Shown piece after piece: positions 8,880 to 16,848 of a stretch of 64,000 bases of DNA (position 1 is the stretch's first letter; each line of letters opens with the position of its first letter). The DNA is taken from positions 25,141-89,140 of IMG/VR virus record IMGVR_UViG_3300029999_000002; one strand, written 5' to 3'. The notes beneath the pieces are model-generated. The model did not search any database. It saw only the letters and a list, made by a program, of their open reading frames with translations, and was not told the DNA's origin. Source of the DNA: a virus. Both the position numbers and the translations under genes were made by a program.

Positions 8880-9536
8880 ATGACCATTCCGGACTTCACA
8901 GCGGTCACTGTGTTCAACGGCTGGAACGTGATGCCGATGCCTCTCTATCCCGGCTTCAGAGATGTTGAGTTCACAGTCAATGACACGGTGGCGCAGGTTG
9001 CCAACCCATTCACGCAGCAGAGTCAGTTTCAATCATGGCCCGGTGGTGACTTTTGGGCTGGAACACTCACACTTCCCAAGATGAATCGTGCCTCGGCCGC
9101 TCAGTGGATTGCATTCCTGATGGCAGCACGAGGCTCAGCTAATTGCTTCCTGGTGGGTGACCCTTCCATGAAGAACCCACAGGGATCTCCCACAGGCTCC
9201 ATGGTGGCCAACACGACTGGCTCTAACAACGCAGCCATGACTACTTCCCTGTTCGTCTCTGGCCTCGTAGCGCTATCCACTCGCAACCTCCTGCCTGGAG
9301 ATCAGATTCAGGTTGGTAACAGGCTGCACACATGTTTGAACACGGTGAACGCTGATGCAAGTGGTAATGCCAACATCGGAATTTGGCCAAGCCTCAGAGA
9401 GATTCCAACTAATGGAGAGGCCATTATCACCAACCATCCAAAGGGACTCTTCAGATTGGCGACTAACGCGCGCACATGGAGTGTAGATGAGACTCGTCTG
9501 TTCGGGTTGAGCTTCAAGATTGTAGAGGCCAAATAG
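8880..9536 (+). CDS. Distal tail-like protein
   Basis: 218 aa. Its position after the tape measure and before a hub-like and a peptidase gene matches gp12 of the Rhodobacter gene transfer agent and the distal tail protein of siphoviruses. The N-terminal half has a tail-type beta domain with PMPLYPGFRDVEF and SWPGGDFWAG, and the last third resembles tail hub sandwich sequence (SVDETRLFGLSFKIVEA). The assignment rests on gene order plus character. Confidence 0.6.
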   Translation: MTIPDFTAVTVFNGWNVMPMPLYPGFRDVEFTVNDTVAQVANPFTQQSQFQSWPGGDFWAGTLTLPKMNRASAAQWIAFLMAARGSANCFLVGDPSMKNPQGSPTGSMVANTTGSNNAAMTTSLFVSGLVALSTRNLLPGDQIQVGNRLHTCLNTVNADASGNANIGIWPSLREIPTNGEAIITNHPKGLFRLATNARTWSVDETRLFGLSFKIVEAK

Positions 9537-9537
9537 C

Positions 9538-10092
9538 ATGTCACGACAACTGGACCCCTCTCTAGCTTCTGCGCTGTCTGATGGCATCATCTATCCCATC
9601 GTTCTTGTGATGCTGACCTTCGCATCAAGTACGAAGTATGTGTGGAGCGGCGTAGGCAATTTTGTCTATAACGGCAACACCTATCTGGGTGTTGGATCTC
9701 TGGGCAGCATCAGCACGATTAGTGAAGGCTCCGAAGTGCAGGCAGATGGAATCAACCTGAAGCTATCAGGTATCGATCCTGTCTTCATGGGCGAGTGCAT
9801 GGCTGACATTCAGCTGGGTGCACCTGCAAAGGTGTGGTTTGCCCTCGTGAGTGAAGGTGCCATTATTGGCTCCCCATATCTCATCTTCAGTGGCAACGTA
9901 GACCAGCCAAAGTTCAACACTTCTGCTGATGAGTGCTCGATAACTCTTTCACTAGAGAACGAGTTGGTGAACCTTCAGAGAGCTAGTCAGCGCAGGTATA
10001 CGAGTGCTGACCAAAGAAATTTTTATCCCAACGACACTGCATTCGGTTGGGTAGAACAGCTAAATGACCAGGCGCTTGTCTGGGGAACCTAG
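9538..10092 (+). CDS. Tail hub protein (lambda L/GTA gp13 position)
   Basis: 184 aa, one base after the distal tail stop. Beta-rich sequence with YNGNTYLGVG and the C-terminal RRYTSADQRNFYPNDTAFGW, a form seen in baseplate hub proteins of the DUF2163 or lambda L type. It would form the ring between the distal tail protein and the J-like tip. The neighbouring peptidase and J-like genes support this. Confidence 0.6.
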   Translation: MSRQLDPSLASALSDGIIYPIVLVMLTFASSTKYVWSGVGNFVYNGNTYLGVGSLGSISTISEGSEVQADGINLKLSGIDPVFMGECMADIQLGAPAKVWFALVSEGAIIGSPYLIFSGNVDQPKFNTSADECSITLSLENELVNLQRASQRRYTSADQRNFYPNDTAFGWVEQLNDQALVWGT

Positions 10093-10102
10093 AGGAGACA
10101 TC

Positions 10103-10543
10103 GTGGCATTAGTACGCAAAGATCATTGGGCCACGCGCTCCTATCATCAGTTCCTTATAGACAACAAAGACAAGACATTCGAGTGGGGGTCCTGGGACTG
10201 CACAACATTCTGCGCCAATGCAATTGAGGCTATGACAGGTGTCGACATCGCTGATGAAGTTCGTGGAAAGTACACAACCGCTATTGGTGCCATGAAGCTA
10301 ATCAAGTCACTTACTGGTGGAACTACTGTTGCTGATGCGGTTGCATACTGTGCGCAAAAGCATGGCCTTCCAGAACTTGAGAAGCCCAAGTTTGCAAAGC
10401 GTGGGGACGTGGTTGTCATCAAGAATGGTGATGACTTGATTGCAGGCATGGTGCACCTCAATGGCAGGCATGTGATCTGTGTATCTGAGACGGGACTTGT
10501 TCGTCTATCGATTGAAAACGTACAGAGAGCATGGAGTGTATAG
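10103..10543 (+). CDS. Tail-associated NlpC/P60-like cell wall peptidase
   Basis: 146 aa from GTG 10103, chosen because GAGGAG lies five bases upstream; the frame is open further left but overlaps the hub gene. The WGSWDCTTFCANAI segment carries the candidate catalytic Cys, and AKRGDVVVI is the second conserved strand of NlpC/P60-related phage peptidases (DUF6950 type, GTA gp14 position). It probably opens peptidoglycan during DNA injection. Confidence 0.7.
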   Translation: MALVRKDHWATRSYHQFLIDNKDKTFEWGSWDCTTFCANAIEAMTGVDIADEVRGKYTTAIGAMKLIKSLTGGTTVADAVAYCAQKHGLPELEKPKFAKRGDVVVIKNGDDLIAGMVHLNGRHVICVSETGLVRLSIENVQRAWSV

Positions 10544-10546
10544 GCT

Positions 10547-13447
10547 ATGAGCAAGGCACTTATGTCCGCTGCAATTGGCGCTGCGCTCATCGCAGGCGCA
10601 GCGGCTATCTTCATTGCTACGGGTGGCGTAGCAGCTGTCGCCGCCATCGGACTAGAAGCCACCCTCGGAGCAACATCATCAGTAGTTGTCGGATTGGCTG
10701 TAGCTGGCATCTCGATGGAAGCAGCGTCGATTGCCAATGCTCTGACCACCAATCGTGGTATGAATATCACCACGAGAGCAGCAGCAAGTTACAGACAAGT
10801 CATCTATGGGCAGCAGCGTGTTGGAGGCGTGACTATTTACCGCAGCACAACCGGCTCCCATAAAGATCAGTACAATTATGTCATTGTTATAGCAGGGCAT
10901 GAGATTGATAGCATTCAGAACCTATACCTGGATGGAAGACAAGTCTACTGGGATACGTCTTCGGTTGGTAACAGCACTCGCAACGGTGTGAACTTTGGCG
11001 GTAATGCTGATAGTAATAACCACGAGGGACCCAACGGAGTTCAATACAACTTCGGTTCTGGTAACGGTTATGCTGCTCAGGTCTTCTGTGACGCCTATTA
11101 TGGCGACCAGGCTCCTAACACTGTTGACGGCCACCTCACAGCGAATGACCCTGTATGGGCACCGGATGGTGCTGGTGGGTATCCCTGGGTCGCAGGCTGT
11201 GCCTATGTATACCTCAAGGTAGAGTCAAACGCCACCGAGTTCCCTGGTGAGCCTGAGATCAGATTCACGGTCAACGGTAAGAACAACATTCTTGATCCCC
11301 GCGAGCCGGCTGTTGATGGAATTCCCTACACTGGATTCACCTCTAACTGGGCGCTGATAGCAGCAGACATCATCACTGATCCCATCTTTGGTCTCGGTGA
11401 TCCTACAGTAAATCAGGCTCAACTGATCGCAGCTGCAAATGTCTGCGATGAGCAGGTAGATATTGCTATCGGTGGTACAGAAGCCCGATACCATATTGGA
11501 CACCACTACGACACCTCAACGTCCCCAGGCGATGCCCTGAACTCAATCATGGCCTCGGCCGCTGGGCGCATTAGCCGTATTGGTGGTGAGTGGTACTTGT
11601 GGCCGGCTTATTGGCAGGGACCATCCTTCAGTTTCTCTGATACCAACTTCACGGGCGCTGTTGAGTGGAAGCCATATCGTAGCTATCGGGATCTCATCAA
11701 TCGGGTGAACGGTACTTACACCGCTCCCAACTTCCCCTGGAATGTCACAGGCAATCTCTATGATGCCAATGGCTTCTACAACGGGTTCACGCAGAATAAC
11801 TTCGCGTTTGCCTTCCAGCCAACAAATTATCCCCAGTATGCGGCCGACGTGCTCCATGGGTACGCTTCGGATCAGTACCTGATAGCAGATGGCGGTAAAC
11901 AGCTTCCACTTGAACTCACGCTGAACCCAGTGCTGTCAGTATCACAGGCGCAGAGAATTGCGAAAATCGCGCTACTGAGAAATAGGCAGCAGGGTATGGG
12001 AACCTTCCATCTCAATCTTGCTTGTTGGCAGATGCAGCCTGTTGACGTGTTCCTGTTTGATTACGCTAACTACGGCTGGACGAGCAAGGTGCTTGAAGTT
12101 GGTTCTGTCAAATTCTCCATTTCTTCTGGATCAGATGAGTCGGCGCCCAGTGTGCGCGCCGAGTTTGAGGTTCACGAGACCGCCGAAACGGTTTATGAGT
12201 GGAGCACGGTTGAAGAGCTAACTGTCTATGACGTTGGTGCTACACCGACTCAGTATTCGGGCATTGTTGCACCGCCAACATCGCTCACAGCCGTGTCCTC
12301 AGCAGCAACCGCTCTTGTATCTCCAGATGGCAAGACAGTAACGCCTCGCATTGAGGTCACCTGGGATACCCCGCTGGACACATATGTTTCGCAGATTCAG
12401 ATTCAGTATCAGGTGGCTGAGACTACAGCTTGGCTGGATGGTGGCATCGTGTCCGTGGAGGCAAATCTCGCGTACATTGCCAACATCGTTGCTGGTCAAC
12501 AGTACAACATTCAGATAGCTTCAGTCCGCGCCAATGGCAACACTTCAGCGTGGGTTGGTCCTGTGACAATCACTGCTGGCTTGGTTCTCTCAATTGAGAC
12601 GGTAGCTGGCCTTGATCCTGGGTCTCTGGTTGGAGATGCTTATGATACGGGCTACGGAGCAGTAACCTGCAACCCGTTCACAGCACTGATTGGTCAAGTG
12701 TCTCTGCCAATCCTTCCTGGAGGCGCAGTCACTGTTTCCGTTGATGGAACAAGTGGACTCGCACCGCTAACACCTGTGTCGCAGCAGACCCTGTACTACG
12801 TGTACTACATTGACCTAACGTCGTCCGGTGGAAACATCACGCCAATCGTGACCACGAATCCAGTCGACTTCCTTGGAAAGCTTGGGTACTGGCTGATTGG
12901 AACAGTGACCACTCCCTATGCTGCTGTTACAGGTAGCGGTCCTGGTGGCAGCACTCCTGGGTCTTTGTATCAACCTTCAACCTCTACGAGTGTAGGAACC
13001 AGAACACCAACAAATCCCTCATGGGCATATGACGGTAACACGTCTACTTCTGCAGGGGTTGGTAGTAGTGCTACCAGTATTTATCGTCTTGGTTCTACAA
13101 CTTCATCTTCATCATATGGGAATGTCACCTGGGGTGTATTCCCTAGCTATGTTGCTCCATCAGGGGGAATGACGCTATCGATAAACCTGTCCTCAGTGGC
13201 GTCAGCAACTAACAACCCATTTGGTGCATGGACGTTGACAGCGGTTATCAATGGTGTTTCCTCAACGATAGCCTCTGGTACCAACACAACGCAACAGATA
13301 TTTACGGCCGCAATCGCTGCTGGAGTGAATCTCAACACAATCTCAGTGACGTTGAATGTCGCGCCCGGTACTCCAGTTGCAAGCTCTGGAACAACAGTCG
13401 CAAGTGCGTCAACGAATGTATCTGTGTTCGAGATATATGCACAGTAA
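10547..13447 (+). CDS. Tail tip attachment protein, J-like
   Basis: 966 aa. It starts with a hydrophobic Ala/Gly-rich segment (residues ~5-60), then GQQRVGGVTIYRSTTG and the beta domains typical of lambda J and GTA gp15 central fibre proteins. Residues ~540-690 look like fibronectin type III domains (ITVTWDTP-like strands, VSYNIQIASVRANGNTSAW). The C-terminal ~200 residues are Ser/Thr/Gly-rich and probably contact the receptor. It follows the peptidase gene by three bases. Confidence 0.75.
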   Translation: MSKALMSAAIGAALIAGAAAIFIATGGVAAVAAIGLEATLGATSSVVVGLAVAGISMEAASIANALTTNRGMNITTRAAASYRQVIYGQQRVGGVTIYRSTTGSHKDQYNYVIVIAGHEIDSIQNLYLDGRQVYWDTSSVGNSTRNGVNFGGNADSNNHEGPNGVQYNFGSGNGYAAQVFCDAYYGDQAPNTVDGHLTANDPVWAPDGAGGYPWVAGCAYVYLKVESNATEFPGEPEIRFTVNGKNNILDPREPAVDGIPYTGFTSNWALIAADIITDPIFGLGDPTVNQAQLIAAANVCDEQVDIAIGGTEARYHIGHHYDTSTSPGDALNSIMASAAGRISRIGGEWYLWPAYWQGPSFSFSDTNFTGAVEWKPYRSYRDLINRVNGTYTAPNFPWNVTGNLYDANGFYNGFTQNNFAFAFQPTNYPQYAADVLHGYASDQYLIADGGKQLPLELTLNPVLSVSQAQRIAKIALLRNRQQGMGTFHLNLACWQMQPVDVFLFDYANYGWTSKVLEVGSVKFSISSGSDESAPSVRAEFEVHETAETVYEWSTVEELTVYDVGATPTQYSGIVAPPTSLTAVSSAATALVSPDGKTVTPRIEVTWDTPLDTYVSQIQIQYQVAETTAWLDGGIVSVEANLAYIANIVAGQQYNIQIASVRANGNTSAWVGPVTITAGLVLSIETVAGLDPGSLVGDAYDTGYGAVTCNPFTALIGQVSLPILPGGAVTVSVDGTSGLAPLTPVSQQTLYYVYYIDLTSSGGNITPIVTTNPVDFLGKLGYWLIGTVTTPYAAVTGSGPGGSTPGSLYQPSTSTSVGTRTPTNPSWAYDGNTSTSAGVGSSATSIYRLGSTTSSSSYGNVTWGVFPSYVAPSGGMTLSINLSSVASATNNPFGAWTLTAVINGVSSTIASGTNTTQQIFTAAIAAGVNLNTISVTLNVAPGTPVASSGTTVASASTNVSVFEIYAQ

Positions 13448-13471
13448 CCAGTAGTCCGCAAAGAGGAATTG

Positions 13472-14023
13472 ATGAACTATCTTCAGATAATCCAATATCT
13501 CTACCCTTCATCTGTCCAGGGTGCGGACTACTACTTCTCTCTCATGCTTGATGGTGTCACTCCGATTCTCACGAATTGGAACACCACCAAGCTGGGAGTG
13601 CAGCCAACTGCTGCCACCCTGCAAGCAGCTTGGGCCGCAACGCAACTAAACTTGGCTCAGCAGCAGCAGCTTTTACTGTTGCAGTCCTGTGCAGCGGCAG
13701 CAATTACAAGCGGGTTCACATCCTCTGCGTTAGGCAGTCCGCACACATATCCATCACAGACAACAGATCAGTTGAACTTGACTGCTTCAATAGTGGCTTC
13801 GATGATCCCAGCTGTAGAGACTGGCTATACCACTCTCTTCTACTGCGCTATCGGCAGCCCTCTCGTGTGGTCATTCACTTCACACACAGCAGCACAGATT
13901 CAGCAGGTTGGCATCGACGCCAAAGCGTGGATTCAATCTCAGCAAGCAATACATGCAACACTCGCTGCCCAAGTAGCAGCAGCAACCACAGTCGCGACCG
14001 TCCAAGCAATTGTTTGGCAGTAG
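13472..14023 (+). CDS. Tail fibre-associated protein, DUF4376-like
   Basis: 183 aa from ATG 13472, which has GAGGA five bases upstream (a TTG codon directly before it is less likely). The central SGFTSSALGSPHTYPSQ and later HTAAQIQQVG match the DUF4376-type domain found in proteins next to tail fibre genes. The N-terminus resembles tail fibre assembly proteins. Probably a fibre-associated or chaperone protein. Confidence 0.6.
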   Translation: MNYLQIIQYLYPSSVQGADYYFSLMLDGVTPILTNWNTTKLGVQPTAATLQAAWAATQLNLAQQQQLLLLQSCAAAAITSGFTSSALGSPHTYPSQTTDQLNLTASIVASMIPAVETGYTTLFYCAIGSPLVWSFTSHTAAQIQQVGIDAKAWIQSQQAIHATLAAQVAAATTVATVQAIVWQ

Positions 14024-14082
14024 TAGTTCAGGCCCTCTAACACAGCAATGCAGTCTGTTACTGCGTGGGGAGAAACCATGTC

Positions 14083-14439
14083 ATGGTCCCAGTAGATGTA
14101 GTTTTAGGAATAGCAGCCGCACTTGGTGGTATAGGAACATTCGTATTTGGTGGGGGTATGTTTCGCCAGATGTTTTCCCATAGCAACAAGATGGCAATTC
14201 AGTCGCACCGACAAGATCAGACTGAAGTGTTAGTCAAAGATAACAACAACTCCATTATCTCTCTTCAGATGACTGTGGCTTTGCAGAACCAAAACATGGA
14301 AGGCTTCCAGCGCCAGTTAATCAAGCTAGACCTTATTCCAGACATTAGCGCAAAGCTGAACAGTTTTGGCCAAGTCATGGATGATGTCAAAGACCAACTC
14401 AGAGAGCTTCGCGAAGATCGCATTAGAGACAGAGAGTAA
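14083..14439 (+). CDS. Small membrane protein with coiled coil
   Basis: 118 aa from ATG 14083; the frame also has an upstream GTG at 14065. One hydrophobic helix near residues 4-24 (VVLGIAAALGGIGTFVFGGG) is followed by a charged, probably coiled-coil tail ending in RELREDRIRDRE. Possible roles are a holin-class or membrane-anchoring accessory protein of the late region. No family recognised. Confidence 0.55.
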   Translation: MVPVDVVLGIAAALGGIGTFVFGGGMFRQMFSHSNKMAIQSHRQDQTEVLVKDNNNSIISLQMTVALQNQNMEGFQRQLIKLDLIPDISAKLNSFGQVMDDVKDQLRELREDRIRDRE

Positions 14440-14463
14440 GAGACAACACCGGAGATCCACATA

Positions 14464-15483
14464 ATGAGTTCTAACACTCGGACGGACCTCGCAACTCGCG
14501 AGTCCGTCATGGCAGAGGTGCGCGCCGGCATAAGCAACAGGCAGGTTGCCAGCAATCATGGAATTGATGAAGCAACCGTTCGTAGGATTCGCGCAGCATC
14601 TTTGCCGAAGCCTACCACGAATGTTGAGTACCTTGACAAGAAGATTGGTGGGTTCAACTGGCGTGATGCAATCGCTCCTATCCAGGAGATGCAGAAGCTC
14701 CACCGTGAAGCCTCTTGGTCCCAGCAGACTGCGACAATTCGTGTTGGCACTGGCCCTGGTCCCATTGGCATCCTTGTTTGGGGTGATCAGCATGTCGGCG
14801 CCAGAGGCACTGAGTATGACACGTTTGTCCAACTGACCGATCTCTTGCTTGAGACTCCAAACTTGTACGCGATGCTAACGGGTGATGTTGCAGAGTGGGC
14901 AGTCAAGCTTCGAGGTGTTGCTGAAGTCTGCGCACAACTCCTTGATCCTTCTCTCCAGCTTCAGTTCATTGAGTCGTGGTTTGACGAGATCAAGCACAAG
15001 GTCATTGCCAGTACCTGGGGCAATCACACTGATGACAGATCAGAAGCCGGAATCGGTGTATGTCCTCTCAAAAACATTATTGCCAAGCACGTTCCTTATT
15101 TCAGTGGCATCGGCCACATGGAATTGCTGGTTGGAGAGCAGTCATACAAGATTGCGTGCTCCCACAAGTTCTCTGGTGTGACAGCCCTTGACTCTACGGC
15201 GGGTGCGAAGAAATATCTAAGAATGGAAGCCCCAAGCTTTGATGCTGCCATTCAAGGGGACTGTCATCGTGCTGGTGTCTCGATGTACAACGAAGGACCC
15301 AGCCACCGTATTGCTATTACCAATGGTACACACCATCTGCACAGCGGCTTCGCTGCACGTTATTTCTCTATCGCTACGAGTGACTGTATGCCTGTTCTAG
15401 CGTTGTGGCCAGATACGAAGCGCATGGTTGGCTTCTTCAATGTGGATCAGTTCACAGCAACGATAGGTGGTAAGAGTGTCTAA
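14464..15483 (+). CDS. HTH plus calcineurin-like metallophosphoesterase fusion
   Basis: 339 aa. Residues ~10-45 form a helix-turn-helix (SNRQVASNHGIDEATVRRIR). The rest is a metallophosphoesterase with GDQHVG, LTGDVAEW, TWGNHTDD and GDCHRAG, corresponding to the D-x-H, G-D, G-N-H and G-H-type metal-binding blocks. It could act on DNA ends or nucleotides, with the HTH giving target choice. It lies with a dNMP kinase gene that overlaps its end by eight bases. Confidence 0.8.
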   Translation: MSSNTRTDLATRESVMAEVRAGISNRQVASNHGIDEATVRRIRAASLPKPTTNVEYLDKKIGGFNWRDAIAPIQEMQKLHREASWSQQTATIRVGTGPGPIGILVWGDQHVGARGTEYDTFVQLTDLLLETPNLYAMLTGDVAEWAVKLRGVAEVCAQLLDPSLQLQFIESWFDEIKHKVIASTWGNHTDDRSEAGIGVCPLKNIIAKHVPYFSGIGHMELLVGEQSYKIACSHKFSGVTALDSTAGAKKYLRMEAPSFDAAIQGDCHRAGVSMYNEGPSHRIAITNGTHHLHSGFAARYFSIATSDCMPVLALWPDTKRMVGFFNVDQFTATIGGKSV

Positions 15484-16096
15484 GTCATTAGTGATTGGGT
15501 TTAGTGGTTTGGCCCGGTCGGGAAAAGACTCTTGTGTTGATCACTTGGTCAGCAAATATAAGAGCAGCAAAATTCTAAAGACCTCATTTGCGAAAAAATT
15601 ACGCAGTGAAGTTCACAAAGCTATGCACGCGGTAATGGAAGAGCAAACCTGCTCCGAGCGTGAAGGTCTTAGAGTGCTCTGTGAGCGTGAAGGTGTTGAG
15701 TATGAACCCTTCGCTTGCAGAGACACGATGGACCCTTTTGGCAAGCAACGTTATCTCCTTCAAGCCTGGGGAATGAAGCGAAGAAATGAACATGCTGATT
15801 ATTGGGTTGAGAAAGTAGAAGAAGAGATTGCTTCTAGGCAGCCTGATTTCGTGCTCATTTCTGATCTCCGTTTCGAGAACGAGGCTGCCTACATAGCCAG
15901 CGTTGAAGGAAAGACTGTAAGGGTAAATCGTCCCAATAGTGGGCTTACTGGACAGGCAGCAACTCATGTGTCCGAGCACGCGCTTGCACACTATGCATTT
16001 GATTACGAGATTGCTAACACGGGCACAATCAAGCATCTTCACCAGCGAGTGGAGCAGGTGTTCGGGGCAATTCAGCAAACGAGGTTCAAATGGTAA
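15476..16096 (+). CDS. Deoxynucleoside monophosphate kinase
   Basis: 206 aa from GTG 15476, preceded by AGGTGG at five bases. It has a P-loop GLARSGKDS near residue 10 and the DLRFENEA segment typical of T4 gp1-like dNMP kinases, which convert dNMPs to dNDPs for phage replication. It overlaps the phosphoesterase gene end. A nucleotide-supply gene within the late-strand block is unusual, because the other nucleotide genes are on the opposite strand. Confidence 0.8.
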   Translation: MSKSLVIGFSGLARSGKDSCVDHLVSKYKSSKILKTSFAKKLRSEVHKAMHAVMEEQTCSEREGLRVLCEREGVEYEPFACRDTMDPFGKQRYLLQAWGMKRRNEHADYWVEKVEEEIASRQPDFVLISDLRFENEAAYIASVEGKTVRVNRPNSGLTGQAATHVSEHALAHYAFDYEIANTGTIKHLHQRVEQVFGAIQQTRFKW

Positions 16097-16347
16097 TAGA
16101 GACAGCCCTAGCCGCCTTGGTTGGCGTCTTCGCTGCACAGTCCCTGAACGCAGCAGTGTCTGCAATGTCCAAGCCGAAGCGGGACGACGGAGCTTATGCC
16201 TACTGGTTTAAGTTTTTGCATGCCGAGGCATCCATAGTTACTTCTCTGATCGAGAAGAAGGTAGATGGACTTGATGTGCAGACAAACACGTTCGTAAAAA
16301 CTGAGACCGCGATTACACCGGCCTCCTCAACAGACCCAAAAAGCTAA
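16090..16347 (+). CDS. Small hydrophobic N-terminus protein, possible lysis accessory
   Basis: 85 aa. It starts MVIETALAALVGVFAAQSL, a short hydrophobic helix, then a charged soluble part. It overlaps the kinase gene end by seven bases. No family is recognised. Size and its neighbour (another one-helix protein) make a holin-type or membrane accessory role possible. Confidence 0.5.
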   Translation: MVIETALAALVGVFAAQSLNAAVSAMSKPKRDDGAYAYWFKFLHAEASIVTSLIEKKVDGLDVQTNTFVKTETAITPASSTDPKS

Positions 16348-16361
16348 CAAGGAGTAACACT

Positions 16362-16775
16362 ATGAGTTTGATCACTGATTTGAAGTCGTTCGCATCGAAG
16401 GTAGAAGTTGCTTTCAAGAAGCTCTTCGGTGATGCGCCCGAGTGGATCACTATTGCACAGGGTGTGCTCACCTACCTGGGACCGGTCGTTGTCACGATCC
16501 TGACCATTGGTGGTGGCGTGGCTCTGGGCACGGAAGCGAACACCATCATCGCTGGTATCAAGTCCGATCTGGCTACTGCCATGGCAACTGTGACTACGGT
16601 CAACGCTGCTTCCAGCCTGCCTGCATTGCTGACTGGTATTCAGGCTCAGTTGCCTGCGCTCTTGGCTGCGGTCAAGGTCAGCAACCCGACGAAGGCTGCT
16701 GAGATCGAGAACTACACGAGCATCATCTCGACGGAGCTCACGGCTGTTGTCAATGCCATTCCTTCTGTTGCCTAA
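16362..16775 (+). CDS. One-helix membrane protein, holin candidate
   Basis: 137 aa. A hydrophobic stretch near residues 31-57 (ITIAQGVLTYLGPVVVTILT, then a Gly/Ala tail) could span the membrane. The remainder is Ala/Thr-rich helix. GGAG precedes the ATG. It is the last gene before the secreted cassette region, and no other clear holin is present in the window. Function not proven. Confidence 0.5.
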   Translation: MSLITDLKSFASKVEVAFKKLFGDAPEWITIAQGVLTYLGPVVVTILTIGGGVALGTEANTIIAGIKSDLATAMATVTTVNAASSLPALLTGIQAQLPALLAAVKVSNPTKAAEIENYTSIISTELTAVVNAIPSVA

Positions 16776-16797
16776 GAACTATCCAAGTAATTCCTCA

Positions 16798-16821
16798 GGG
16801 GCGCGCTAGTACAGGCGCCCC
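16798..16821 (+). terminator. Conserved stem-loop, copy A, before the 16849 gene
   Basis: GGGGCGC (16798-16804) and GCGCCCC (16815-16821) enclose the loop GCTAGTACAG. The loop and stem base resemble copies at 21163 and 24486. It is followed by GACATTTTG, a weaker T-tract than in the other copies. It separates the membrane protein gene from the secreted collagen-like gene. Confidence 0.65.
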
Positions 16822-16848
16822 GACATTTTGTAACAGATAAGGACCCTC

